Source: Cylindrodendrum hubeiense (Eukaryota; Ascomycota; Sordariomycetes; Hypocreales; Nectriaceae). Taken from it: a stretch of 64,000 nucleotides of DNA. The translations under genes and the position numbers were made by a program. The stretch's first letter is position 1, and each line of letters starts with the position of its first letter. The notes beneath the pieces are model-generated. The model made no database searches. It saw only the letters and a list, made by a program, of their open reading frames with translations, and was not told the origin of the DNA. This document shows, piece after piece, positions 46,779 to 58,088 of this stretch. The stretch lies in assembly GCA_014621425.1 (NCBI GenBank), contig JAANBB010000040.1:62001-126000 (forward strand), written 5' to 3'.

Positions 46779-48248
46779 TCATCGGCGCTTTTCCACCGAT
46801 CGGAAGTACACTTCGGTGCGCTTCTCAAGCACCCCTTCCCATAGTCTCTGGCCTTGGAATCCAGGCAGGTAGAATAATAGACCCAGCTCTTGGCTTGTCC
46901 ACCAGCTCGCCCTGTCCATGTTTCCGGAACCCAGGATGAGATATTCGCCATCCACCAGCGTCATCTTGAAATGGCTCACAACGGGTTCATCCTCCTTGTC
47001 GGACCTGGCGTCCAATTGCTTGTAGTAGAGGATTTCAAGGTTACCAGGCTGTATTGGTTGAGATTCTGGATCCGATGGCCGTGGCTGTGCAAGGAGGGCC
47101 TTGTATCTCTGAACAAACCGACGCAGGCACCAAGCTGTGGTGGTACCCGCGGTGACGAGCTGCTCGATAAGCATCATGCCTTTGCTTGTTCGGATCTGGA
47201 CATCCACTCCACGAGCGAGTGCGCCCAGAAGGGCCTCAACTACCGGCCATGAAGTGACGTTGGGTGTGAGAATGGTGATTCGGTGTCGGGCGTTAGCGAA
47301 GAGGGTAAGCAGCGCTGCGTTGAGGGGTGTCATGGGTGGGTTGGTCTGCGAGAGGAAGGGGAAGAAGGAGAATTTGGGGTTGCGATGGTGGGAAGATGGA
47401 AGAAAGATTGTCGGTGCGGGCTCCTTGCTGTGAAAGGAGATGGACTGGGTTGCCGATGTGTCATCGCCACTGTTGATGGGCGATTCGCTTGTCGAGGGTT
47501 GCAGTTCACGATTGCCTTCTGTGAGGGCAAATATTGTCGAGTTTTCTGTTCCTTGAATACCGTGGGCCACATCCGTATCCTTTCCAGAGCCCCAAACCCT
47601 CTCATGGAAGGCGAGAAGTGGCTTCACGATATCACCTTCGACCTCGACGCATCCTTCGAACCACCTCTCCCAGCTCACATTGCAACTGGGAATCCATGCC
47701 CTGGCGCCATCAACAATGACAAACTTGGGGTGCATGACACTGAATGGCGTAAAGAAGATGCTCTTGACCGTCAGCTCGATGCCAGCTTTGGCGAGGACGT
47801 CTTCATCTGGGAGGCCCAGCTCGGCCCATCGCGAGGGGGGGTACACGTATCCCTGGCGGGATGAAGTGTGGAGTAGCTTTTGGAAGAGGCCATAAGATGA
47901 AAACCCAATGGTGATGCGAAGGGGCGAAGCCGGGGTGGCCTGGGCACGCGTCGACGCAAGCTGCAGAAGCGTGGCGCGGATGGAATCCAATGACGGCGAC
48001 GCAGCCCAGTAGCAGGTGATGAACTGGACGGAGTGTTTGGCAGTGAGGATGGCGGGAAGCAGTGCGCGCGTGTAGATGGAGTGGCCTGTCCCTACATACA
48101 AGGCCCTCGGGAGGCTCGTGGTGATGAGCGAGTCGACGTCGTTGACATGATTGTTGGGAAAGTCGTGCTGTTGTTGGTCGTGATGGGACTCAAGCAGCTC
48201 CCGCCACGGCTGCACGAAAGACGGCGGGAACTCGGCGGCTGCGGACAT
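46779..48248 (-). CDS. Phospholipase D-like protein with two HKD motifs
   Basis: A 489-residue PLD-superfamily protein from ATG 48248; an in-frame ATG at 48293 would add 15 residues. Two HxKx4D motifs are visible: MHPKFVIVD (His173, Lys175, Asp180) followed by SCNVSW, and SHFKMTLVD (about His426 to Asp433) followed by GSGNMDRASWW. Between them is a variable, low-complexity linker. The family includes phospholipases, nucleases and phosphotransferases; both catalytic motifs are complete, so an active phosphodiesterase or transferase is likely, substrate unknown. No signal peptide. Single exon. Confidence 0.88.
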   Translation of the reverse strand: MSAAAEFPPSFVQPWRELLESHHDQQQHDFPNNHVNDVDSLITTSLPRALYVGTGHSIYTRALLPAILTAKHSVQFITCYWAASPSLDSIRATLLQLASTRAQATPASPLRITIGFSSYGLFQKLLHTSSRQGYVYPPSRWAELGLPDEDVLAKAGIELTVKSIFFTPFSVMHPKFVIVDGARAWIPSCNVSWERWFEGCVEVEGDIVKPLLAFHERVWGSGKDTDVAHGIQGTENSTIFALTEGNRELQPSTSESPINSGDDTSATQSISFHSKEPAPTIFLPSSHHRNPKFSFFPFLSQTNPPMTPLNAALLTLFANARHRITILTPNVTSWPVVEALLGALARGVDVQIRTSKGMMLIEQLVTAGTTTAWCLRRFVQRYKALLAQPRPSDPESQPIQPGNLEILYYKQLDARSDKEDEPVVSHFKMTLVDGEYLILGSGNMDRASWWTSQELGLLFYLPGFQGQRLWEGVLEKRTEVYFRSVEKRR

Positions 48249-49068
48249 GGCTTTGGTTATGTGAGTAAAAACAGCTTTAGCAAGCACTGGCAATCATGTC
48301 GACGAGAAGTTGGGCGTCACAGACGGTGGGTGAGAGATGGAAGTCAGTTGGGGTTGGGAACGTGGAAGGGCGTTGACACCTGGGCTGACGCGGCCAATGG
48401 GAGAGGGCGCAGGCGCATCATGGCACAGTACTCCACTGAGAACCCATGTGGTGTTGCAGCGCGATGGCAGCTCATTTAGGGACGGAATAGTATTTCATAA
48501 TAGTTGTGTAAGGTCTAGTGACGGTCAATGGTAGTATGGATGCAACAGCGTGTCTACGTATCTGCCATCGCATGTCTTCGAAGCCGATGCCGCTGGCCGA
48601 GATGCAGCGAGCCTTACAGTGAGTGCGCCAGGTCTATCCACTAACAGCCACTGGGATGACATGACCCAACCGCATATGCCAGAAGATCCAGGAACACCGA
48701 GCAGCCAACGTCTGCCCGTACAATCAATCGCAAATAGTGCGCTTCATGTACAACTTCCATCTCTTCCATTGACTATCCCCCTCATTAACACGGCATTCCT
48801 CGCACCGCCGTCTGGCAACGGATGAGGTAAGCCCAGCAACGCCGCGGCCTCACCGCCTTTAAGCTCTCGCTGGCAGAATCCCCCCACTACGGTAAGTGTG
48901 CTCCGTAAGTGTGCTCCGTAAGTGCGCCCAGCAGCACATTGCGCCTCCTATCCTCACCTCCAAGACTCGGTCCGTATACCCTCGCGTGGCCCGCCATTTT
49001 CCCTCCCGCCATCGCATCTCCAGCGCGCCTCTCCATCCTCCTGTCCGCCTCTCCTCCCGCCCGCGACC
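48249..49068. other. Divergent promoter region (PLD-like / AP-2 mu)
   Basis: 820 bp between two divergently transcribed genes. It contains a 13-bp tandem repeat near 48892 and pyrimidine-rich leader sequence before the AP-2 mu start. No gene is supported. Confidence 0.5.
48892..48929. repeat. 13-bp tandem repeat, unit GTAAGTGTGCTCC
   Basis: Two perfect copies and one imperfect copy (GTAAGTGCGCCC), in the AP-2 mu upstream region about 140 bp before the ATG. Each copy contains a 5' splice-site-like GTAAGT. Confidence 0.8.
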
Positions 49069-50496
49069 ATGTTGTCCGGCGTCCTCATCTTCAACCAAAA
49101 GGGCGAGAACCTCATCTTCCGCGCCTTCCGCAACGACTGCCGCCCCCGCCTCGCCGACGTCTTCCGCATCCAAGTCATCTCCAACTCGCAGGTGCGCTCG
49201 CCCATCCTGACGCTCGGGAGCACCACCTTCAGCCATGTCAAGCACGAGAACATCTACCTGGTGGCCATCACCAAGAGCAACGCCAATGCCGCCCTGGTCT
49301 TTGAGTTCCTCTACCGCCTGATCCAGCTGGGTCGGGGGTACTTTGGCAAGTTCGACGAGGAGGCCGTCAAGAACAACTTTGTCTTGGTCTACGAGCTGTT
49401 GGATGGTGAGTCCACTTGCACAACTTGGGTTCTATTACGCTCAACCCTCTAACTAACTCCCTCCCAGAAATCATCGACTTTGGCTACCCCCAAAACACCG
49501 AGACCGACACCCTCAAAATGTACATCACCACCGAAGGTGTCAAGTCCGAATCCCGCCGCGAGGACACGTCCAAGATCACCATGCAGGCCACCGGTGCCCT
49601 CTCCTGGCGCAAGGCCGACGTAAAGTACCGTAAGAACGAGGCTTTCGTCGATGTCATCGAGGATGTCAACCTCCTCATGTCGGCCACCGGCGCCGTCCTC
49701 CGTGCCGACGTGACGGGCCAGATCGTCATGCGCGCCTACCTCTCAGGAACCCCCGAGTGCAAGTTCGGCCTCAACGACCGCCTCCTGCTGGACAACGACG
49801 GCCTGCTCAGCCTTCCTAGCGGGAACCGCATGGGCACCAAGGCCACCAAGGCCGCCGCCGGCAGCGTCACCCTCGAGGACTGCCAGTTCCACCAGTGCGT
49901 CAAGCTGGGCAAGTTCGACAGCGACCGCATCATCAGCTTCGTGCCCCCGGACGGCGAGTTCGAGCTCATGCGGTACCGCGCCACCGAGAACGTCAACCTG
50001 CCCTTCAAGGTCCACGCCATCGTCAACGAAGTCGGCCGCTCCAAGGTCGAGTACAGCATCGGCATCAAGGCCAACTTCGGCTCCAAGCTGTTCGCCACCA
50101 ACGTCATCGTCAAGATCCCCACGCCCCTGAACACGGCCAAGATCACCGAGCGCTGCACCCAGGGCAAGGCCAAGTACGAGCCCAGCGAGAACAACATCAT
50201 CTGGAAGATTGGCCGCTTCACGGGCCAGAGCGAGTACGTCCTCAGCGCAGAGGCCATCCTCACCAGCATGACCAACCAGCGGGCATGGAGCCGGCCGCCC
50301 CTGAGCTTGAACTTTAGTCTACTCATGTTTACAAGCTCGGGCTTGCTGGTGCGATATCTCAAGGTCTTTGAGAAGAGTAATTATTCCAGCGTCAAGTGGG
50401 TTCGCTACATGACGAGGGCTGGCTCATATGAAATACGGTGAGTCCTTACGATACGAACTCGACTGCGAGACTCGGCTAACACGTACCAGATTTTAA
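49069..50496 (+). CDS. APM4: AP-2 clathrin adaptor complex subunit mu
   Basis: Medium chain of the AP-2 adaptor, 437 residues. It links cargo and membrane lipid to clathrin at the plasma membrane. Exons are 49069-49405, 49468-50437 and a seven-base last exon 50490-50496 (coding the final F after a split R codon, giving the family-typical end GSYEIRF). The N-terminal longin domain begins MLSGVLIFNQKGENLIFR; the junction LLDEIIDFGYPQ leads to the mu homology domain (from about residue 170), with MRAYLSGTPECKFGLNDR, ISFVPPDGEFELMRYR, IPTPLNTAK and VRYLKVFEKSNYSSVKW. It is a conserved core gene with strong GC-ending codons. Very short terminal exon is confirmed by the donor GTGAGT and acceptor ACCAG. 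Confidence 0.96.
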
Positions 50497-50665
50497 CACC
50501 AAGTGGTTAGTGGTTCACGATGGGCGGCAGAGCATGTACGAAGTAATGGCGTTTCGGTATATCCCGGCAAAAGTCAAAGAGCGGGCATGGTTCATTGGTG
50601 TTTCTCCAACATTGACGAATTCTTCGTTATCCTCGCCTGTGCCATGTGTTTGTCCGTTGCTCTCT

Positions 50666-50762
50666 GGTCCATCCTTTCGGGTCCATCCTCTCAGGTCCAT
50701 CTCCGGTCCATCCTCTCCGGTCCATCCTCCCCGGTCCATCATCTCCGATCCATCCTCTCCGA
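50666..50762. repeat. Minisatellite, unit around GGTCCATCCTCTCC
   Basis: Seven or eight imperfect 12-15 bp copies downstream of AP-2 mu, in its 3' flank between two convergent genes. Overlapping long frames in this place arise from the repeat. Confidence 0.85.
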
Positions 50763-50901
50763 TGCCATATGTTCTCCGGCCAGCACGAAAGATGCTCCAA
50801 CACTGCAGTTCCATCCCGTCATTCCAGGTCAACGCCGTTTCCCAAAACTCCAATCCCACGAGTTCCCAGCTCCAAAGCCCATGCTAAATCACCAAGCTCC
50901 A

Positions 50902-51909
50902 TCACACGCCCTCCTCCTCCTCTGCCACCAGTACCCTGATACCTTTGAACGCGCTCTGGCCTCCGTGATACTGGTGAAGCCGGATGGCATTGCTCATCAG
51001 AAAGGCAAAGCCGTAGGTCGGGTGACACTCATGCCATCCCAGCGTCTCCAGGTCAAAGACCTCGGTGTAGCGCATGCCAACAGCCCGGATAACGTCCCCC
51101 GGCCTGTCCACATCCGGTGAGCCATCGGCATCCCCCTCGAGACGCTTCCACAGCGAGCCGCGTGTCTGGAGACCCCCCGCCTTGATGTCGCCGCGTCCGC
51201 ACTCCCCGCACCGCCCCGCACAGTTGTCGACCAGATACAGCACCTCGAGATCCTTGTGCAGCGTCGACGCCAGGTGCGTGATCTCGTCCCAGCCCAGCGT
51301 GTCGTGCGGCGAAAACACCCAGCCCTCGACCGCGTCCAGCGCCACCTTGCGCGCGGCCTGCAGCGTCGCCGCCAGCTCGGCGGACCACTGGCATCGCAGC
51401 AGCGGCCCGATGCACGACTGGAAGACCTCGCGCTCGGGATCGGCCGCGACGTGCGCGACGTCGCGGAACTGCAGCATCAGCACGTCGGTGCTCGGGACGG
51501 CGAGCTTTGCGCCGCGCCCGGGGAGGCAGACGGTTGTTGCGCCGTCCTTGGAGGACATGGCATTCGTAGTCCACGCTGCGGCGCGGCTCGTGTGTCGCAG
51601 CGTGTTGGCGTAGCGGTACATGCTCGGATCGAACGGGTACTGAGAAGCCATTGCGTCGTCTTTCTTGGTGCCGTTTTCCAGGCAATCCAGAAAGACCGTC
51701 TCTTTGAATTGCTCGAAGCGCTGCTGGTCCCTGACGTCACCCTCCCCGTCACTAAGACGCCCGAATGCCTTCTCGACTCGCCCCGAGGGCCGGGACGGGA
51801 AGCAAACGTCGAATATGTGCATGCAAGGCCCGGCAGTACACGCTTCCCAAACCTGAGTCTGGAGCTCTGGCGGGAGATCGGGGAATCGATTGAATGTCAT
51901 GGTGGTCAT
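50902..51909 (-). CDS. 2EXR-type (F-box-like) fungal protein
   Basis: A 335-residue protein starting at ATG 51909 (MTTMTFNRFPDLPPELQ). The opening FPDLPPELQTQVWEAC is the hallmark of the fungal 2EXR family, an F-box-like motif at the N-terminus. The family is much expanded in filamentous ascomycetes, function unknown; partner binding through the F-box-like helix is speculation. The rest includes a CAGRCGECGRGD cysteine cluster that could bind metal. The frame is open for 54 more codons upstream, but those run through a simple AGACG repeat and are arginine/leucine-rich, so they are leader. Single exon, convergent with AP-2 mu. Confidence 0.82.
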   Translation of the reverse strand: MTTMTFNRFPDLPPELQTQVWEACTAGPCMHIFDVCFPSRPSGRVEKAFGRLSDGEGDVRDQQRFEQFKETVFLDCLENGTKKDDAMASQYPFDPSMYRYANTLRHTSRAAAWTTNAMSSKDGATTVCLPGRGAKLAVPSTDVLMLQFRDVAHVAADPEREVFQSCIGPLLRCQWSAELAATLQAARKVALDAVEGWVFSPHDTLGWDEITHLASTLHKDLEVLYLVDNCAGRCGECGRGDIKAGGLQTRGSLWKRLEGDADGSPDVDRPGDVIRAVGMRYTEVFDLETLGWHECHPTYGFAFLMSNAIRLHQYHGGQSAFKGIRVLVAEEEEGV

Positions 51910-51946
51910 GGGATGAGCTGGACTGCGGGGGTGGTCAACGAGATGA

Positions 51947-52002
51947 GGCGGGACGAGGCGAGACAAGACAAGACGAGACGAGACGAGACGAGGCAAGACA
52001 AG
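51947..52002. repeat. Simple repeat AGACG/AGACA
   Basis: About ten pentanucleotide copies just upstream of the 2EXR gene start, in its probable 5' UTR. Confidence 0.85.
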
Positions 52003-55000
52003 GAGAAATGGCCGAGGCGTAGTGACAGCTATATAACAACGATGCAAACACTGGTGTGGCTTTTCATCCACTCAGAGGTCTGAGATGCCGATATAATAAT
52101 CCCACGTCAGACTCTCATCCAGATGATACCAGACGAGGGTTCCATCCAACAAGAGAGACGCCGCACCATCAGCGCTAACCCGGTAAATATCGCGGGGTGT
52201 CCTTTTACCCAGAATGCAGGAGGCGTCGTCATAGAACCGGTCACGAGAAGCGTCTTGGAAAGGCAAAGTGTCGTGCGGAGTAGCATTGGCTGGCGTTGGA
52301 GCTGGGCCGTTTGGGCGTTTCGCGTTGGAGATGCTACCTCGAGTCCCGCGCGAGGCCAACCCGGTAACCCGGGATCTACGCCAAGCGTCAGAGATCGGGC
52401 GGCATCCGCTCTTGCCCGCCAGTGCCGGATATTGATGGTGGGAAATCGACACTACTTGCGTTGCGTGGTACGGTTTGATAGGATATTTGCTAGGGTTTCT
52501 TCAAGCTTCACACTTGTCGTTTACATGTGGTTCCGTCCAACGTCCACGATCGACACCGGATGCAAGTCGCAAAGGGCGGCTGGAAGACCGACAGTCATCG
52601 CATATCTCTAATAAGTGTAATCAAGATATCATATATAGTGAAATGGAATCACATTGGGACAACCAACCATCAACAACATGCATCGTGTAAGCCGTGCTTG
52701 TGGAGTGCACACCAAAAACACCCTCTCCACTCAAAACTTACCGTTGGCCGTTGACCGTTGATCGTTGACCGTTGATCGTCAAACTTAGTCGCGGAATCAA
52801 CCCGTTAATGGACCAGACATCACACAAGCTTAACAATAAGACGCAGTCGTTTCGCACACAGTCAGCGCTAGGTCAATGGCCAGCTCTCGGCGTCAGCTCC
52901 CACCCCCATATCGACGGCCGACATCCTTGTATACTACCATCTTTGCGACCTACCATCCGAGGTCAGACGTCTCAGAGCCATTTAGATGGTCAGCTACCTA
53001 CCCCAAAGATATTGGATAGCAGGGATGACCATTATGTGCCCCCTTTCGGCAGTCATAGTGATGTGCAAGCGGCACTCATCGTCGCATCCACTGGTCAATT
53101 ACCCTCAACACCACACACAAAACCATGAAGTGACACGGCAGCGCCTGCACCCAGAACCAGACAAGTGTAATATGTCAGTCAAATTGCATCAGCTTATTTT
53201 AGCTATCGAGTGTCTACCCACCAGTACGCTCACTTCAAGGTCGACCAAGCTAGCTCAAGACGACTCAACGGCCAGTCTCTCCTGGCCATCCACGTCACGA
53301 AACTCCACGTAACTGACAGCACGAACGCATTCCTTCGGAACCCATTGCCTACCGGTCATATATAGTTGCCCAATAACATTTAGCTCATCGCATGATCCTT
53401 TATATGAAAATCTGCCTGCTCCCTGCTACCGATCAAGATCTCGGAGTGGCCAGTCCTATCATGCCCTCGAACATTGTTCCAGATGCAAGACCAGGGTGAT
53501 CCGGAAAACGAATGCATTCCGTGCCGCGTCTTCGGTTGTTCAAATATTATATGCGTCCCATTATCCATGTCTTCAAGTCCTCGGGTCATAAAACTCCCAA
53601 CTTCCTCGCGAGTCCTCGAGGCGGCTCGAATTACACGTCAGTTGAGCGTCAGCCAAACGTCCATCGCCACTCTTTGGAGGCCACACTGCCAACGCTGGTA
53701 TTCCTATGTGTTCTTTATGGGAGCTTGTCATTTTAATTTCGTACGGTTCAAGACTTTCGATCCTACTGTTTCGCAGACGGCCAATGCACGAAATCACTTC
53801 GGAATCGAACGGCGTGGACAACGAGCCAGTCTCGCCATATTCCACTCACTTAGCTTTCATCGCACCCTTCAATAAGATCTTATCATGAGAAGCAGGTTCT
53901 GAGTCCTGTTTGGGCCATTTGATCATGTCACTTGTCCCTTCGAAATCCTCTCCTTTACATCACCCACCCATGAACGCAACTTGCCCGATACTCTGCCCCA
54001 AAGTCCATCGACTCTCACACTATCGTCTACATCTTCTGGCATCGCCATATATCTCTATCCCTTGCAATTATGTTTCTTCAATCAAGATTTTGTCACATTC
54101 TTCTCCCATCTTCGGCTAACCCTACTCTTCACCCTCCGGAACATAATTGCCAAGTCTACTCGACGATCCATCCCGACGCCCAGGGAGGTCCTTCGGCTTT
54201 CTTCATTCCATCTGTCGTACAACTCGCCCTTTCAGCCTCAGACAGAGTTCTATTCTGCACCAGCTGAGCACTCTCCCGAGATATAGATCCCCCGTACGAC
54301 CACAAAATACTCTCCTCGACCATCCATTCCGCCTCAACCCATCACAGCTTTTGCACATCCACAGCCACCTCATTCACCCATCACTGGCCTCGTAATCTTC
54401 GACGTCAGTGTCATTCAAGCCCGAAAAGCCATGTGCGTTGCCCACTTCCTCCACTACCACCACGCCCCGCCCTGCCCAACCCATAGCTTACGCCATCAGC
54501 GCCGCCCGCGTCCCTGTGTGACCTTGTTCCAGCGTCTCCAGCACCGTCAGAGGCGATAGATGCACCGATCCGTGCTCCAAAAGCCTCTTCCTGCCATCGG
54601 TCGAACGCATTGGCGGCTCGTGTCGCCTGGAGGACCTCAACAACTGGTGGGCATTGTGCCAGCGTGAAGTCGGCCAGAACTCGGGACTTTTGCTAATTAA
54701 CACCGAGCAAATATCGCCCGACTAATACCTTCTACTGCTGCAAGACCTATATAGCATCTACATAGGTCATCGTAGATGAGTGTCTGTCGTTGGGGGAATC
54801 AAGATCGAGTGGGACAGTGATCGGAGCACACAGAGGGATCAAGACACATCGGGCTGCCAAAAACCTGGGGAAGCACCATTATGACATAGCGTACCGCATC
54901 GGAGGGATATACATCCATTTTTTAGTAAGACTGCGGGTGAGACATCATGTTGGGCATGTCCATCCGGGCAGTGACGGCATCCAGAAACTTCACTTGACGG

Positions 55001-55880
55001 ACAATATGTGTCACCAGCTGGGCGCCACACAAAATTTGACAACGCGTCTCCCAATACATTCATCTATCTTGTCCAAGTTTACTTCCTATTCGAGACCAGG
55101 ATCATCAAGAGTCAATCTCTTTGTGGCCTTGTAAGACTTGGTCACTCCCGCCTCGTCGTCAACACTCCCTCCCGAAGAATACAATTTCTCTCCAAAACTT
55201 CTCTCTTCCTAAGCTGCCTCATACCCAATCTCAACGTGATCAGCTGAGGTATAATCACCCGAACCAATACCTCCAAACGGAACACCCCGTCGTTACACTA
55301 AACAAGCCCTGCACACAAACCCACCCTCCAGCAACCTCCAAACCTCGGTTCCAGGTGTCCGTCAATCTATCGTCCACTCTAAATCTCGGTCAATAGGATT
55401 TAATCATGCGTCGCAAAGGCACGCCTTCGGCAACATCCTTTGAGGACCTTAGTCTCGAGTTGCCATTGCCAATGCTCATGGTCACGTTTGCGGCACCAAT
55501 TGATAAGTCCGCGAGTCCTAACTCCGCCGAGTTCAGCTTGTTGGACGTGATAGACGACTGTATCTCGTGGGCTTTTCGCGTCCATCTTTGGCTTCGATTA
55601 ATTGTCCACTCCGTCGTCATGTCCTCTCGAAACAATTGGCGGCCCATCATGGCTCCGGCATATATAGACCTTCACGACACTTCAATTTCGCCCAGCACCA
55701 TTTGCAAGTCGTGATTCAGAATTCAATTCATCTTCTCATTCAAAGTCATCGAAATATTCTCCAGGGTTAATCACTCTGTAAGAGTTACTCTCAAATACGT
55801 CAACCCAAACCTTTATTTACTCGATACCAATATTATTTCCCTTTCCCTATATATCTCAACCGGCATCAAGAAAAGACAAG
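52003..55880. other. 3.9 kb region without a supported gene
   Basis: Many short frames exist, none with a recognised motif, signal peptide or consistent codon use. A heptanucleotide repeat sits at 52741. The part 53900-54420 is pyrimidine-rich on the plus strand. A TATATA-type element near 55659 is about 220 bp upstream of the next gene. The region may host unrecognised or relic genes. Confidence 0.4.
52741..52780. repeat. Tandem heptanucleotide repeat CCGTTGA/TCGTTGA
   Basis: Six copies of (C/T)CGTTG(A/G), imperfect only at the first and last base of the unit. Confidence 0.85.
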
Positions 55881-56207
55881 ATGTGCCAACAAATTACTTT
55901 CCGCCTTGCCTGCGAGCACGTCTCGACGACTATAATCTACTGTTCCGCGGCCAAAGACAACAAGCCGTGCAAGAACCTCACCAAGCAGTCGATTCCGTAC
56001 CCGCCACCCTCGGAATACACGCTGCCCAAGTGCCCGCTGCCAGACTGCCCCTTCGAAGCCATGAACCAGTCCTGGGACTGCTGCTGGTGCGGCAAAGTGT
56101 GGAACGTCGGGGGCCGTTGCAATTCCACCATGATCGCCGAGGGCCAGACGTACCAGTGCGGGCATATCTGCTGCACTTCGTGTACGCAGTCGGGGCTGTA
56201 TATGTAG
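55881..56207 (+). CDS. Small 14-cysteine protein, paralogue 1
   Basis: A 108-residue single-exon protein starting MCQQITFRLACEH, with 14 cysteines and no signal peptide or membrane segment. The cysteine spacing is shared with the protein at 58089: Cys at 2, 11 and 21, then CPLxxCxF, CCxC, a single Cys after a glycine-containing turn, and C-x-H-x-CC-x-x-C at the end. This layout, with CC and CxxC pairs and histidines, suggests a zinc-binding fold in the cytosol or nucleus rather than a secreted disulphide protein. No known domain is recognised. The pair defines a small family. Confidence 0.75.
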   Translation: MCQQITFRLACEHVSTTIIYCSAAKDNKPCKNLTKQSIPYPPPSEYTLPKCPLPDCPFEAMNQSWDCCWCGKVWNVGGRCNSTMIAEGQTYQCGHICCTSCTQSGLYM

Positions 56208-58088
56208 GCAGGAGGGTGTTTTTTGGCACCAGGTGATGAAAGCAGCCGTTGCGTAGTTCGTATGTTTATTTCACGGTTATTGGTCGAGATGGGAACTCGA
56301 CTATAAATCCAAGTCTTAGTTTAGTGAAAGTTCTTGTCATTGTCGAAAGTGTCTACCACGCAACTTCAATGTTGATCTTCTCATGCATGTTAAACGCGAT
56401 TTAAATATAATGCCGGATAGATCCAAGTAACTCAGTACATAATGCACAACAATAGATACCATACGCAGTACCCAAATATTTACTAAGTCAAGTCCAGCAA
56501 CCATTCCCACCAATCGCCTTCATCGATTGCCCAAAGTCTCCCGATATCGGTAGTGTGTTAGCATATAGGGATAGTTCACATTTTATATCGCCCGATAGAA
56601 CTTTCTGTGGTATCGTCAAATAGATCAAGGCGAAAAGTTCAGGTGCACACGCTTCCCTGTCAGACAAGCGTGCAGCAATACTATGCACACAGCAATGGCA
56701 AAGATCCCAGAAAACCGTCACCTAGCACAAACCCAATACGAGTTACCGCGGACATAATCAACATCACTCTCTGCATCAATCACAATCGTCCACCCACCGT
56801 TGGATACGAGTTCTCCTCCTTGGCAAGTCTTACGATGACCCATGACCGGGGCGGCGGTACGATGTGAATCTCCGATCTGCCGGCATCAGCCCTCCGATCC
56901 CACCTCAAAATGGCTGGTCTTGTGATGCCCGAGGCTGACGATCAGCTTTCGTCGTACCAGATCCCGTCCGCTGGCAGCAGATTGCCAGGGGGGTAAATCG
57001 AGATCACACATAGACCTCTCGATCAAGGCCTTGTCCGGTTGAGCCAGCCTCACTCGAACCCGCATAAGACCGGCAGCTCCGTTCCGGGTCGACTCGAACG
57101 GTTGGCTGGGGAAGCGGGGGATATCCTTGGCGTTGTCGGCTGGCAGACCTTCTCTTGATGCAGCTGGCCCCCATGATGTCTCACTTGAGAGTCTGCCGCC
57201 GCTAGTTGTTGGGAGCCTTAAAACATCAACTTCCCAACCATTGTTAGAAAACCTCATCGAGGGCGTGGCTGGAATTTTAACGTCGCGTTCCACGCCCGAT
57301 CATAGAGTCCCGCAGACCAGGCTCCCGGATCTGATCTGATCTCGGCCCTCAGTGTGTCTTTTATCGGAAACCACAAAGCAATCTCTGTAATACCTGCTGA
57401 CGGGCGTATGTGCTGTGGTTTGTGCGACCAGCACAGCCTCGAGTCTTCCCCCCCTCAGTCGTCAGCCCAATGGACTCTGCAGCAGATTCAGGGTCTTATC
57501 TTCGTGGCGACCTATGAGATCGCCCAAAGGTAAAAATCGTCGTCCTCGTATCACGATGTCGATATCCCCTCACGGCGGCAACCGAGACATTGGACGCCGC
57601 TGTAGCTCGTATGCTCTCGTGCCGTATCGGAGCCGGCTCTGTCGACATTGACGATGCAGCCTTAGCACAAGCTGGTGCAGCCCGTGTGAGGGGAGTGTGG
57701 CTAAGTCGCCACCGATTCGGCAGATGGGGGTATGCAGACACCCATTGACGCTCCGTGAAGCATGGGTATGAGCGTACTCAAGCCTGGCCCGGACGTGAGA
57801 GTTGCGTCGCTGAAGTGCTCCCCCACTGTGACAAGTCGAGCGAGCCTCGATCCTCGCTGCTGGATGAGTCGCTCTGAATCTCAGCTCTGGATCTCGATGA
57901 CGAGTTGCCCTCAACTCGCATGCTCAAGATGCTGGTGTATAAATAGCAGTCGTCGAAGCCATCCAGAGACAGCACCGAGCCTGATTCACCCATAGCCTCT
58001 CCTGCTCTGCACTGCAGTATTTTGCACCTCGTTTCCTTCCAGGATCCTCATCAGCCGAAGGCGGCAGGTCTCCAGAAAAGCGTTCAAA
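56208..58088. other. Intergenic between the two 14-cysteine paralogues
   Basis: 1.9 kb with frames on both strands that mirror each other (e.g. 56886-57293), without motifs. The right end carries the TATA box of the second paralogue. Confidence 0.45.
57939..57946 (+). promoter_or_regulatory. TATA box TATAAATA
   Basis: A strong TATA consensus 150 bp upstream of the ATG at 58089, implying a 5' UTR of roughly 100-120 bp. Confidence 0.6.

Noticed and set aside
49743..50362. Long antisense frames within AP-2 mu
   Set aside because: Shadow frames of a GC-rich coding exon; the sense protein is clearly AP-2 mu.
50510..51120. Overlapping plus-strand frames downstream of AP-2 mu
   Set aside because: Serine/proline repeats translate the GGTCCATCCTCTCC minisatellite and then run antisense through the 2EXR gene.
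53474..54395. Several 60-130 codon frames between the 2EXR and first 14-cysteine gene
   Set aside because: Frames overlap on the same strand without splice continuity or recognisable motifs; pyrimidine-rich sequence explains their length.
56886..57293. 135-codon minus-strand frame
   Set aside because: A second open frame overlaps it on the plus strand, no motif, no promoter; not convincing as a gene.
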